From Acidimicrobiaceae bacterium (lineage in GTDB: Bacteria > Actinomycetota > Acidimicrobiia > Acidimicrobiales > Poriferisodalaceae): a stretch of 62,667 bases of DNA. Under the pieces are notes generated by a model. It had not been told where the DNA came from, searched no databases, and saw nothing but the letters and a program-made list of their open reading frames with translations. The DNA is taken from positions 1-62,667 of the forward strand of contig JAPOPC010000091.1 of assembly GCA_026713105.1 (NCBI GenBank), in the 5' to 3' direction. Both the position numbers and the translations under genes were made by a program. Of the stretch, positions 17,768 through 26,142 are shown in pieces; position 1 is the stretch's first letter; every line of letters starts with the position of its first letter.

Positions 17768-17890
17768 TGTCCCTCCCCGGTCGGCTTGAATGCCGTGAAC
17801 CCGAATTCTACGCCGTCACCGCTGCCTTTACCGTGACTACAACAATTTCACTCTGACTATAGATTACTCGCCATCTCGCGACGAGGCAGT

Positions 17891-17912
17891 GTTCCGTAGA
17901 GCAGAACGGTTC
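17891..17912. promoter_or_regulatory. Putative IclR operator, site 1 (GTTC-N9-GAAC-N-GTTC)
   Basis: GTTC, nine bases, GAAC, one base, GTTC lies in the fdhA/iclR divergent region, 66 nt before the iclR start and 123 nt before fdhA. The same arrangement occurs at 23294-23328. Binding by the adjacent IclR protein is inferred. Confidence 0.6.
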
Positions 17913-17978
17913 CACAATACGGCACAACATCACGCTCACACGACGGCCCAGCGCCTCCCGCGGGCTACCGTGGTCGCG

Positions 17979-18734
17979 GTGCAGTCGATCTCTCGCGCGT
18001 TCGCCGTCTTGCGGGCACTCGCCGTAGGTCCGCAGGGTGTCACCGACGTTGCCGGCAACGTCGGGCTGCCCAAGAGCACGGTGGCTCGCCTGCTCACATC
18101 ACTCGAAGCGGTCGATGCAGTCGTGCAAGACGACGCCGGCGGCGACTACCGGCTCGGGCAGGGACTTATCGACATCATCGGTGCGGCTGGCGCCGATCGG
18201 AGCCTGCTGGCTGCGGCGCGCCCACACCTGCACAGTCTCGTCAACCAGATCGGCGAGACAGCCGGTGTGAGCGTTCGCGCCGACCGCACGGTCTATTACC
18301 TCGATCAAGTCGAACCCGAATCCGAGGTGCAGGTGCGCTCGTGGACAGGCGAGTACTGCCCCATGCACCTGGTGCCCTCAGGGTTGGTGTACCTGGCTCA
18401 CCTCAGCCCCGAAGCGCTTGACGAATATGTCAGCGGAGGGCTCGAAGCGACGACTCCGCACAGCATGGTCGATGTCGAAGCGCTGCAGACACGGCTGGCG
18501 CAGGTCGCGAGCGCCGGGTATGTGTGGGTCTACGAGGAATTCGCCGTCGGGATCAACTCCGTGGCTGCACCGGTTCTGAGCGAAGAGGGAACCGTGGTTG
18601 CTGCGCTGCACGTGCACGGTCCGGCATACCGCTTCCCCGATCCGAATCGCACCCACGACATCGGTCTTCTGCTGATCGAAGCTGCCTCGAATCTGGCCGA
18701 TCACCTGGCGGGCCGAGCCCCACTACCGGCTTAG
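17979..18734 (+). CDS. IclR-family transcriptional regulator
   Basis: A 251-residue regulator with an N-terminal winged helix (SISRAFAVLRALA then LPKSTVARLLTSLEA as recognition helix region) and a C-terminal IclR effector domain (about 75-250). Typical segments are VRADRTVYYLDQVE, LHLVPSGLVYLA-like, EEFAVGINSVAAPV and the final LIEAASNLADHL. IclR proteins bind small carboxylate-type ligands and act as repressors or activators. GTG 17979 was chosen because it gives family length, and longer starts would place the operator inside the gene; TACCGT ends 7 nt upstream, allowing a leaderless transcript. It is divergent from the formate dehydrogenase genes and convergent with etfA, so it probably regulates the one-carbon genes on both sides. 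Confidence 0.9.
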   Translation: MQSISRAFAVLRALAVGPQGVTDVAGNVGLPKSTVARLLTSLEAVDAVVQDDAGGDYRLGQGLIDIIGAAGADRSLLAAARPHLHSLVNQIGETAGVSVRADRTVYYLDQVEPESEVQVRSWTGEYCPMHLVPSGLVYLAHLSPEALDEYVSGGLEATTPHSMVDVEALQTRLAQVASAGYVWVYEEFAVGINSVAAPVLSEEGTVVAALHVHGPAYRFPDPNRTHDIGLLLIEAASNLADHLAGRAPLPA

Positions 18735-18777
18735 AACGTGCGCGGATTGGCGGAACGTTCCATTGCGTCACCTCTTG

Positions 18778-18844
18778 CTTCCCGCTCTAGTTCGCTGCGC
18801 TCACGGGCCGCTCGGGCCACGGCTTCGCCATTTGGCTCAGCCTC
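18778..18844 (-). repeat. 67-bp dispersed repeat, copy B (between iclR and etfA)
   Basis: Second copy of the element at 13968-14034, in the same orientation relative to the upstream gene. It starts 11 nt beyond the etfA stop codon, in the convergent iclR/etfA gap. Here it is not translated as part of a conserved gene. Confidence 0.75.
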
Positions 18845-18854
18845 TTGGCTCGGA

Positions 18855-19916
18855 TTAGCTCGGGCTGTCGCGGCGGCGGCGGATCTCATTGGAGATCGCG
18901 GGCACGACCTCGTGCAGGTCGGCAATCACGGCGTATCCCGCTTTGGTGACCATGTTGGCCTCGGGATCGATGTTGATCGCCAGGATGTTCTTCGAACCCA
19001 TGGCGCCGACCCAATGCTGGATCGCGCCGGAGATGCCGCAGGCGATGTAGATCTCCGGGGCGATGCGGGTGCCGGTCTGGCCCACTTGATCCGAATGCGA
19101 GCGCCAGCCGTTGTTGGTGACCGCACGCGAGCAACCGACGCGACCGCCGAGCAACTCGGCGAGTTCCTCGAGCTGGGCGAAGCCTTCCGCTGAGCCGACG
19201 CCCCGGCCGCCCGACACCACGACCGGCGAGGTGGACAGCGTGATGCCCTCGGTGAGCGTCACCCGGTCACGCACCAGTGTCCGGCTCGCTTCAGGCCCCA
19301 AGTCGGGCTCGAAGCCGATCACCTCGGCCTCGCCTGCGCCGCTCGACGACACATCTACGTCGACCGGTGTGGCTTCAATGGAATGCGGCGCGATGGTGAG
19401 CAACGGCAGCGTGGAACTCAGCGTCACGTCTTCGAGCAGCGAACCGCCCCACTGAATGCGGGTGATCTGCCACGGGTCGCCGTCGTCGGGCGCTCCCGCT
19501 TCGCCGGCAGCTGCCGATCCGCCCGTTGACACGCTCACGCAATTCGCCACCAGCGGCAGGTCGAGGCGGGCTGCCAGCTGGGCCATCGCCTCCGCGCCGC
19601 GGTCGGTGCCCGATGCCACCACTGCGGACGGTGCTGCCACATCGGTGAGCGACGCGAGTGCCGCGCCCCAGGCATCGGGGCCGTAGTCGGCCAGCAGCTC
19701 ATGGCGGCCGCAGTACACCACGGCGGCGCCATATCCGGCGCAGATCGCCCTCAATTCCGGCCCGTGCGTCTCGAACAGCGCCCCGTCGCCCAGCACGACC
19801 GCCTTCGCCTCGGTGCCGAGATCGACGGCGAGGGACCGCGCGGCCGTGAGGGCCTCCAGGGCGCCGCCCGAGGGGACGCCACGGTCGTGGTCGACGAGGA
19901 CAGCGACGCCGCTCAC
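18855..19916 (-). CDS. etfA: Electron transfer flavoprotein alpha subunit
   Basis: A 353-residue EtfA/FixB. The C-terminal FAD domain is clear: VVSGGRGVGSAEGF, GCSRAVTNNGWRSHSDQVGQ, GTRIAPEIYIACGISGAIQH and AINIDPEANM. The N-terminal AANH-type alpha/beta domain starts SGVAVLVDHDRG. With EtfB it carries electrons from flavin dehydrogenases to ETF:quinone oxidoreductase or a similar acceptor. GTG 19916 overlaps the etfB stop as GTGA, typical translational coupling. Immediately upstream lies a dimethylglycine/sarcosine-dehydrogenase-like flavoprotein, the most likely electron donor. The 120-nt convergent gap to iclR contains a 67-bp repeat. Confidence 0.93.
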   Translation of the reverse strand: MSGVAVLVDHDRGVPSGGALEALTAARSLAVDLGTEAKAVVLGDGALFETHGPELRAICAGYGAAVVYCGRHELLADYGPDAWGAALASLTDVAAPSAVVASGTDRGAEAMAQLAARLDLPLVANCVSVSTGGSAAAGEAGAPDDGDPWQITRIQWGGSLLEDVTLSSTLPLLTIAPHSIEATPVDVDVSSSGAGEAEVIGFEPDLGPEASRTLVRDRVTLTEGITLSTSPVVVSGGRGVGSAEGFAQLEELAELLGGRVGCSRAVTNNGWRSHSDQVGQTGTRIAPEIYIACGISGAIQHWVGAMGSKNILAINIDPEANMVTKAGYAVIADLHEVVPAISNEIRRRRDSPS

Positions 19917-20695
19917 AGCACACCCAGCTCGTCGAGCAGGTCCACCACCGCCGGTGCCGCCGCGGCGCTGTCGCCCAGCGTCACCGTGGTGCTGGCACGC
20001 TCGGGCGGTCGGTGCAGCCGAATCCTGGACTGACCGCCCGCTGCAGCATCCTGTGCGCACTCGAGCATCTGGATCTGGGCCTTGCGCGAGGCGAGCCGCC
20101 CTTTCATGGTGGGATAGCGCGGCAGGTTGATGCCCTCCTTGACGCCGAGTGCACAGGGGGCATCGAGCTCGTACACCTCGTAGCCGGCGTCGGTCTCGCG
20201 GCGCGCCGTGAAGCCTCGCTCGCCGACGTCGATGCCCTTGATGCCGTTCACGATCGGGCGCCCGAGCGCGTGCGCCACCCGGATGCCGACCTGGAAGTTG
20301 CCCCCGTCGGCAGATTCGTTGCCGAACAGGATCAGGTCGAATTGTCCGTCAACGGCTTCGAGCTCTCGCACGGCGGAGGTGATGGCCACAGCAGTTCGCT
20401 GGGGATCCCAGTCGAGGCCGCCCTCAGCGATGACGAGCGCAAACTCGGTGCCGCCGACACTGGCCGCGTAGCGCAGCTGCTCGGTCGATTCGTCGGGACC
20501 CAGAGTGAGAACCACCACAGCGTGATCGTCGCCGTCGAGCTGTTCGACGATCTGGGCAGCTTCTTCGGTAGCACATTCCTCGTGGGGGCTGGTGGTGAAG
20601 CCCAGGTGCGCCGTGTCGACTTGTTGACCGTCGGCGGTCACGTTGATGCGCGATCCCACGGCGGGGACCCGCTTCACGCAGACCAAGATGCGCAC
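19913..20695 (-). CDS. etfB: Electron transfer flavoprotein beta subunit
   Basis: A 260-residue EtfB/FixA. It opens with RILVCVKRVPAVGSRINV, has the AMP/nucleotide loop region (NESADGGNFQVGIRVAHALG), and the family signature around ALGVKEGINLPRYPTMKGR. Start GTG 20695 lies 10 nt after the dehydrogenase stop, and the stop overlaps etfA. Together with EtfA it forms the soluble electron carrier for the upstream flavoprotein dehydrogenase. The last 50 residues are alanine-rich and less conserved. Confidence 0.93.
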   Translation of the reverse strand: MRILVCVKRVPAVGSRINVTADGQQVDTAHLGFTTSPHEECATEEAAQIVEQLDGDDHAVVVLTLGPDESTEQLRYAASVGGTEFALVIAEGGLDWDPQRTAVAITSAVRELEAVDGQFDLILFGNESADGGNFQVGIRVAHALGRPIVNGIKGIDVGERGFTARRETDAGYEVYELDAPCALGVKEGINLPRYPTMKGRLASRKAQIQMLECAQDAAAGGQSRIRLHRPPERASTTVTLGDSAAAAPAVVDLLDELGVL

Positions 20696-20705
20696 GCGGG
20701 TGCCC

Positions 20706-23228
20706 TCAGGCCTTCATGCGGCTGTCGTCGGGATCGAACAGCCCAAGGTTCGAACCGGTGGCCGCCACCGTGACCGGATACCGCTCGTTCTGGTACATCA
20801 CTGACAATTCGGTGCCCACGGCGGCCAGCTCGGTCGGCAGGTACGCCATTGCCAGGTAGGCGCCGAGCGACGGGGCATTCCCCGCCGTGGTCACGCGGCT
20901 GACCCTGCCGTGGGAGTCAGTGATTCGCTCCCCCGCAGCAGTCAGCACCGGCTCGTTGCCGGCGCCCATGGGGAAGCGGTCGTAGCCCTCGGCACAGCGC
21001 AGGCTCTCGAAGCGCAGCATCACCAGCTGGGCGGCCAGCTCTTCGGAGCGGGCGGCGAGGTAGGCCTCTTTGCCGATGAAATCGGCAGCTTTCACTCGCG
21101 GTCGCGCCAGCCCGGCCTCGGTCGGGTTGTACTCGTTCTCGAGCTCAGCGCCCATGAGGCGGTAACCCTTCTCGAGACGTCCCGTCGTGCCGTACACGCC
21201 GGCCCCGACAGGCCGCAGATTGAAGTCCTGCCCGGCTTGGGAGATTGCGTCCCACAGGGCCAAGCCGGCACTGGTGGCGCAGTAGATCTCGAAGCCGGCG
21301 TCGCCCACGTAGGAGATGCGGAACATCTGCGTCGGGATCCCGGCGAGGAGGGCGTCACGCACCTGCCCGTATCCGAACGACTCCTGGGCCAGATCTGTCT
21401 CTGTCAGCGTCGCCAACAGGTCGACAGCGTTGGGACCCCACACGCCGAAAGTGGCAAGCGCTTCAGTGCGGTTCTCGAACGTCACGCCGCTGGGGGGCAG
21501 GTTGTGACGGAACCAGTACTCGTCGCGGCCGCCGTCGAATGCACCGGTCGCGATGCGGAAACGGTCCTCGGCCAGGCGCACGATGGTCAGGTCCGAGCGG
21601 AACCCGCCGTCATGTGTGAGCACCGGCGTGTAGATCGAGCGCCCAACTGGCAGATCGCACTTGTTCACCACCATCTTCTCGATGTAGGGCACGACATCGG
21701 GGCCGGACACCTCGAACACCTGGAACGGCGAGACGTCCACCAGACCGCAGTGCTCGCGCAGGTGGAGATGCTCTGCATCGGTGATGGGGCTCCACCAGCG
21801 GGCATCCCATTCGTGAGTGCGGTCTTCGATGCCGTATTTCTCGACGAGATCGGCGTTCGACTCGTACCAGTGCGGCCGCTCCCAGCCGCCCGCCTCGAAA
21901 TAGAAGGCACCCAGCTCGTCGGTGCGGGCCTTCGCAGGGCCGCAGGTCACATTGCGACGCGTTGCCCACTGTTCTCGTGGGTGCACGATCCCGTAGGTCT
22001 TGTTGAAGTGCTCGTCGGCCCTCGTCTCGATGTGGATGACATTGCGGTCCCCGGGGTAGAAGCGCGTGACGTCGGAGCCGTGTGGATCGGTGAGGCGGGG
22101 GTAGCCATGCGTCATCCATTCGGCCATCAGCCGGCCGACGCCAGGGCCCTCCTTGACCCACACCGCTGCGACCGACCACAGGTTCTCTACTTCGACGGTG
22201 GGGCCCAGAACCGGTGCGGCGTCGGGGGTCAGCGAGAGCAGCCCGTTGATGGCGTACTTGATCTCGCCGTCGCCCAGGAACTCCATCAGCTCGATGGCTT
22301 CCTCGAGCTGCTGGTCGAAGTCGTCGGGCGTGAAGGGCATCTCAGTCGGGCTGAGCGCCGCCTCGTCGTTGGAGGGGATGTCCTCGACGCGGTGCAGGAT
22401 CGGCCGGTGGGCATAGCTGCCCACCTCCATGGAGCCCGCCGATTGGCGCTCGTAGCAGAAGGTGTCCATGTCGCGGACGATCGGGTAGGCCAGCTCCTGG
22501 TTCGTCTCGACGAGCACGTCGAACGGCCCGACGTCGACCATCTGGTGGACGGCCGGCGTGAGCGGGATGGTGGCCCCCGCCATCTGGGCCAGCTTGGGAC
22601 TCCACACGCCGCAGGCGATCGCGACCGTGTCGCATTCGATGCGTCCCCGGTCGGTCACTACAGCGCAGATGCGGGGACGGTTCGGGCCCGCCACAGTCTC
22701 GATGTCGAGGACTTCAGTGTTGGCAAAGGTCTGCAAATGGCCGGCGTCGGTGGCCCGGCGGCGCATCTGCGTGCCCGTCTCCAGCGAATCGACCGCTGAG
22801 ACGCTCGGTGTGTAGAAGCCGCCCAGGATGACGTCGGGATCGATGAAGGGCACCAGTTCGATGACTTCGTCGACCGTGAGGAGCTGGGCCTCGATGCCCC
22901 AGCACTTGGCCGACGTCATACGGCGACGGAACTCCTCGAGGCGCTCTTCGCTGCGCGCCACCTCGATGCCGCCGCAAGTGTTCTGCAAGCCGAGCGCCTC
23001 GTACTGAAGTTGGCTGTCGACGGTGAGATCGACGATCTCCTTGGAGTGGTCGACGGGGAAGATGAAGTTCGAAGCGTGCCCGGTGGATCCGCCTGGGTTC
23101 GGCAGCGGCCCTTTGTCGAGCAGGACGATGTCGGTCCAGCCGAGATCGCTGAGATGGCCCACCAGGCAATTGCCCACGATCCCAGCACCGATGACGACAC
23201 AACTTGCCCGCGCCGGAAAGTCGCTCAT
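20706..23228 (-). CDS. Dimethylglycine/sarcosine dehydrogenase-like FAD-GcvT protein
   Basis: An 840-residue two-domain enzyme. The N-terminal FAD domain (DAO family) has VVIGAGIVGNC at 11-21 and GGSTGHASNFIF. H51 is in the position of the covalently flavinylated histidine of DMGDH relatives (inferred from alignment by eye). The C-terminal half is a GcvT aminomethyltransferase-like folate domain (DVSPFQVFEVSGPDV, FRISYVGDAGFEIYC, LEKGYRLMGAEL). Such enzymes oxidatively demethylate dimethylglycine, sarcosine or similar compounds and hand the C1 unit to tetrahydrofolate, reducing ETF. Operon with etfB and etfA and divergent from fhs both fit. The exact substrate is unknown. ATG 23228 has GGGGGATGTGAGGA upstream. 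Confidence 0.88.
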   Translation of the reverse strand: MSDFPARASCVVIGAGIVGNCLVGHLSDLGWTDIVLLDKGPLPNPGGSTGHASNFIFPVDHSKEIVDLTVDSQLQYEALGLQNTCGGIEVARSEERLEEFRRRMTSAKCWGIEAQLLTVDEVIELVPFIDPDVILGGFYTPSVSAVDSLETGTQMRRRATDAGHLQTFANTEVLDIETVAGPNRPRICAVVTDRGRIECDTVAIACGVWSPKLAQMAGATIPLTPAVHQMVDVGPFDVLVETNQELAYPIVRDMDTFCYERQSAGSMEVGSYAHRPILHRVEDIPSNDEAALSPTEMPFTPDDFDQQLEEAIELMEFLGDGEIKYAINGLLSLTPDAAPVLGPTVEVENLWSVAAVWVKEGPGVGRLMAEWMTHGYPRLTDPHGSDVTRFYPGDRNVIHIETRADEHFNKTYGIVHPREQWATRRNVTCGPAKARTDELGAFYFEAGGWERPHWYESNADLVEKYGIEDRTHEWDARWWSPITDAEHLHLREHCGLVDVSPFQVFEVSGPDVVPYIEKMVVNKCDLPVGRSIYTPVLTHDGGFRSDLTIVRLAEDRFRIATGAFDGGRDEYWFRHNLPPSGVTFENRTEALATFGVWGPNAVDLLATLTETDLAQESFGYGQVRDALLAGIPTQMFRISYVGDAGFEIYCATSAGLALWDAISQAGQDFNLRPVGAGVYGTTGRLEKGYRLMGAELENEYNPTEAGLARPRVKAADFIGKEAYLAARSEELAAQLVMLRFESLRCAEGYDRFPMGAGNEPVLTAAGERITDSHGRVSRVTTAGNAPSLGAYLAMAYLPTELAAVGTELSVMYQNERYPVTVAATGSNLGLFDPDDSRMKA

Positions 23229-23293
23229 TCCTCACATCCCCCGCCGTTGCCGGTCAACAGCATGCCGCAGCCCTGCTGCTTTGTGTTGTTGCT

Positions 23294-23328
23294 GTTCTGT
23301 ATGATGGAACAGTTCCGCTCAGCGGAAC
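23294..23328. promoter_or_regulatory. Putative IclR operator, site 2 (double)
   Basis: GTTC-N9-GAAC-N-GTTC-N9-GAAC occupies 23294-23328 and contains the perfect palindromes GGAACAGTTCC (23306-23316) and GTTCCGCTCAGCGGAAC (23312-23328). GGAACAG repeats at 23306, 23324 and 23339. It lies 65 nt upstream of the dehydrogenase and 120 nt upstream of fhs, matching the geometry of site 1. Confidence 0.65.
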
Positions 23329-23448
23329 AGCAACTAGGGGAACAGTAGCCGAACGACCCGGCAATTGACGACATCGAACCGGTGGCACAGACGCGTCACG
23401 AGGTTCTGGCAGGGTGTAGAGGGCTCAATTCGTGTGGGGGTACACGGC

Positions 23449-25158
23449 ATGACGACAACGGGCGGATTTCCCAGCGATCTCGAGATTGCATCGGCTGCAC
23501 AGATTCGGCCGCTGACCGAGATAGCTAACGAGGCGGGCATCCCGCCGGAGTATCTGGAGCTGTACGGCACCGGCGTGGCAAAGGTCAAGCTCGAAGCCGT
23601 CGAGGCAATGGCCGACCGGCCCCGCGGGCGCTACGTGGTGGTGACTGCGATCACGCCGACGCCGCTGGGCGAGGGCAAGACCACCACGACCGTGGGGCTC
23701 GGGCAGGCATTCGGCCACATCGGCCGCACCGCCACCATCGCCATCCGGCAGCCGTCCATGGGCCCCACGTTCGGCATCAAGGGCGGCGCGGCCGGCGGCG
23801 GCTACAGCCAGGTCGTTCCGATGGACCTGTTCAACCTGCACCTCACCGGCGACATGCACGCTGTGACGGCGGCCCACAATCTCTGCGCCGCCATGCTTGA
23901 TGCGCACCTGTATCACCGCAACGAGGCCGGGTTCGACATCCACAACATCACGTGGCGGCGGGTGCTCGACGTGAACGACCGGGCCTTGCGCAACATCACG
24001 ATCGGACTGGGCGGTCGCCTCGACGGCATCCCCCGCGAGTCGGGCTTTGACATCACGGCTGCCTCTGAGGTGATGGCGACGCTCGCGCTGTGCACGTCCA
24101 TGTCGGACCTGCGAGCCCGGCTTGGCCGCATCGTGCTGGGCTACACCTCCGGCGGGGAGCCGGTGACCGCAGAAGAGATCGGTGCTGCGGGCTCGATGGC
24201 AGTGCTGCTGCGCGAGGCCATCAAGCCGAACCTGATGCAGACCCTGGAGGGCTCCCCCGCGCTCGTGCACACGGGCCCCTTCGGGAACATTGCGACCGGC
24301 AATTCCTCGATCGTTGCCGATCAGATCGGCATCGGAACCTCAGAATTCCTGCTGACCGAAGCCGGCTTCGGCGCCGACATGGGCGCTGAGCGCTTCTTCA
24401 ACATCAAGTGCCGGTATTCGGGCGTGTCGCCGGACGCGGCGGTGATCGTTGCGACCGTGCGAGGCCTCAAGGCGCACTCGGGCAAGCACCGGATCGTCGC
24501 CGGCCGCCCGCTGCCGCCGGCACTTCTCGAAGCGAACCCCGACGAGGTGCACGCCGGCGGCGACAACCTGCGCAAACAGCTCGAGAACGTGCGCATGCAC
24601 GGTGTCTCCCCGGTGGTGGCGATCAATCAGTTCCCCGGCGATCACGATGTCGATCTCGCAGCGATCGCCGAGATCGCCGCCGAGTACGGCGCCCGCTCCG
24701 CTCGATGCACGCACTTCGCCGACGGCGGCGCCGGCGCAGCCGAGCTTGCAGAAGCCGTGGCAGAGGCCGCCGAAGAGCCGACGGACTTCTCGGTGCTGTA
24801 TCCCGATGACATCTCGCTGCGAGACAAGATCCTCGCGGTCGCGACCAATGTGTACGGCGCGGCCGATGTGAGCTATACCGCTCGGGCGAATCGGGAGATC
24901 GACGGCTACGAGCGCAATGGGTTCGGGAACCTGCCGGTGTGCATCGCCAAGACGCACCTGTCCATCTCGTCTGACGCCTCGCTCAAGGGTGCTCCGACGG
25001 GCTGGACTCTGCCGGTGCGCGAGGTCCGGGCGTCGGTCGGTGCCGGGTTCGTGTACCCCATCTGCGGCGACATGCGCACCATGCCAGGGCTCGGGCGCGA
25101 CCCGGCCGCCCGCCATATCGACCTCGATGCCGACGGCGACATCGTCGGCCTGAGCTGA
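23449..25158 (+). CDS. fhs: Formate-tetrahydrofolate ligase
   Basis: A 569-residue enzyme interconverting formate + THF + ATP and 10-formyl-THF + ADP + phosphate. It has the P-loop TPLGEGKTTTT (71-81), RQPSMGPTFGIKGGAAGGG, and the conserved stretch FGNIATGNSSIVADQIG. ATG 23449 starts at the family's usual N-terminus (TTTGGFPSDLEIA); longer frames reach into the divergent promoter. In this setting it probably runs towards formate and ATP, feeding the formate dehydrogenase, while in biosynthesis it could run forward. It is followed 12 nt later by a methylene-THF reductase-like gene and shares its upstream region with the demethylating flavoprotein. Confidence 0.95.
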   Translation: MTTTGGFPSDLEIASAAQIRPLTEIANEAGIPPEYLELYGTGVAKVKLEAVEAMADRPRGRYVVVTAITPTPLGEGKTTTTVGLGQAFGHIGRTATIAIRQPSMGPTFGIKGGAAGGGYSQVVPMDLFNLHLTGDMHAVTAAHNLCAAMLDAHLYHRNEAGFDIHNITWRRVLDVNDRALRNITIGLGGRLDGIPRESGFDITAASEVMATLALCTSMSDLRARLGRIVLGYTSGGEPVTAEEIGAAGSMAVLLREAIKPNLMQTLEGSPALVHTGPFGNIATGNSSIVADQIGIGTSEFLLTEAGFGADMGAERFFNIKCRYSGVSPDAAVIVATVRGLKAHSGKHRIVAGRPLPPALLEANPDEVHAGGDNLRKQLENVRMHGVSPVVAINQFPGDHDVDLAAIAEIAAEYGARSARCTHFADGGAGAAELAEAVAEAAEEPTDFSVLYPDDISLRDKILAVATNVYGAADVSYTARANREIDGYERNGFGNLPVCIAKTHLSISSDASLKGAPTGWTLPVREVRASVGAGFVYPICGDMRTMPGLGRDPAARHIDLDADGDIVGLS

Positions 25159-25170
25159 ACGGAGCCGTAC

Positions 25171-26142
25171 TTGTTCGCATTCTTGAATTCGAACCGGACG
25201 CCGTGTTGGTGGAACGCGTGGCGCTCTGCACCGGCGGGATCACCTGCGGGCCGGCGCACACCGAGTCGTCGTCGCCCGCTCGCCAAAACCGATGCCGCCG
25301 AGCTCCGTCGCTTGCTGCAGCACGCCCAGTGGGAGCTCATCCCACTGCGCAATCTGGCCGATCAGCTGCCCCACCTGCCTGCGGGGTCGCCGGTCTCGGT
25401 GACGGCATCGGCCTCCAAGACGCTTGAGGACACACTGGATCTGACCGCCGAGCTGTGTGCGTTGGGTCACCGCCCCGTGCCCCACGTAGCGGCTCGCATG
25501 GTCGCCAGCCGTGATCACCTCGAAGAGCTGCTGGGCCGCATCGAATCGATGGGCCTCAACGAGATCTTTCTCGTCGGCGGCGACGTCACGTCACCAGCCG
25601 GCCCATTCGACAGCGCCGTCGGGCTGCTGGAGGCGCTGCGCGAGGTCAGCCACTCGCTCCTTCACATCGGCGTCACTTCCTATCCCGAGGGTCATGCGCT
25701 GATCACCGATGCCGTGCTGCATGAGGCATTGCATGTCAAGCAGGTGCTGTTGGCCGAGGCGGGCATCGAGGGCCATGCAGCCACCCAGATGTGTTTTCAC
25801 CCCAAGGCCATCGTTCAGTGGCTGGCGGCCGAGCGTGACAGCGGACTCACCCTTCCGGTCCACCTCGGCATTCCCGGGGCGGTTGACCCGGCACGACTGC
25901 TGCGGATCGGCAGCCGCCTGGGAGTCGGAGCATCCCTGCGCTACCTGCGCAAGAACACCGGGGCCGTGGCCCGCATGCTGCGCCCTGGGGGCTACGACCC
26001 GAGCGAGTTGGTCGATCAGGTCGCCCCTCACGCAGAACAGCTCGACATAGCCGGTCTGCACGTCTTCACCTTCAACGCGATCGCCGACACGGTCGCATGG
26101 CGCGATACAGCCCTAGCCGAGACATCCTCACGGCGCAGGTGA
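25171..26142 (+). CDS. Methylenetetrahydrofolate reductase-like protein
   Basis: A 323-residue protein of the MTHFR TIM-barrel family. Visible family parts are GSPVSVTASASKTLEDTLD, GHRPVPHVAARMV, EIFLVGGDV (the GGD flavin/folate loop), IGVTSYPEGH, TQMCFHPKAI and LHVFTFNAIADTVAWR at the end. Relatives lacking a regulatory domain interconvert methylene-THF and methyl-THF. In this operon it could draw C1 units from demethylation towards methionine, or act in a modified demethylation route. The only in-frame start is TTG 25171, and the first 40 residues are Arg/Pro-rich and unlike the family, so the true N-terminus is uncertain. Its stop overlaps the next gene. Confidence 0.8.
   Translation: MFAFLNSNRTPCWWNAWRSAPAGSPAGRRTPSRRRPLAKTDAAELRRLLQHAQWELIPLRNLADQLPHLPAGSPVSVTASASKTLEDTLDLTAELCALGHRPVPHVAARMVASRDHLEELLGRIESMGLNEIFLVGGDVTSPAGPFDSAVGLLEALREVSHSLLHIGVTSYPEGHALITDAVLHEALHVKQVLLAEAGIEGHAATQMCFHPKAIVQWLAAERDSGLTLPVHLGIPGAVDPARLLRIGSRLGVGASLRYLRKNTGAVARMLRPGGYDPSELVDQVAPHAEQLDIAGLHVFTFNAIADTVAWRDTALAETSSRRR

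Noticed and set aside
20910..22799. A 629-codon plus-strand frame opposite the demethylating flavoprotein
   Set aside because: Shadow of the GcvT/FAD gene caused by codon bias; no start context and no domains.
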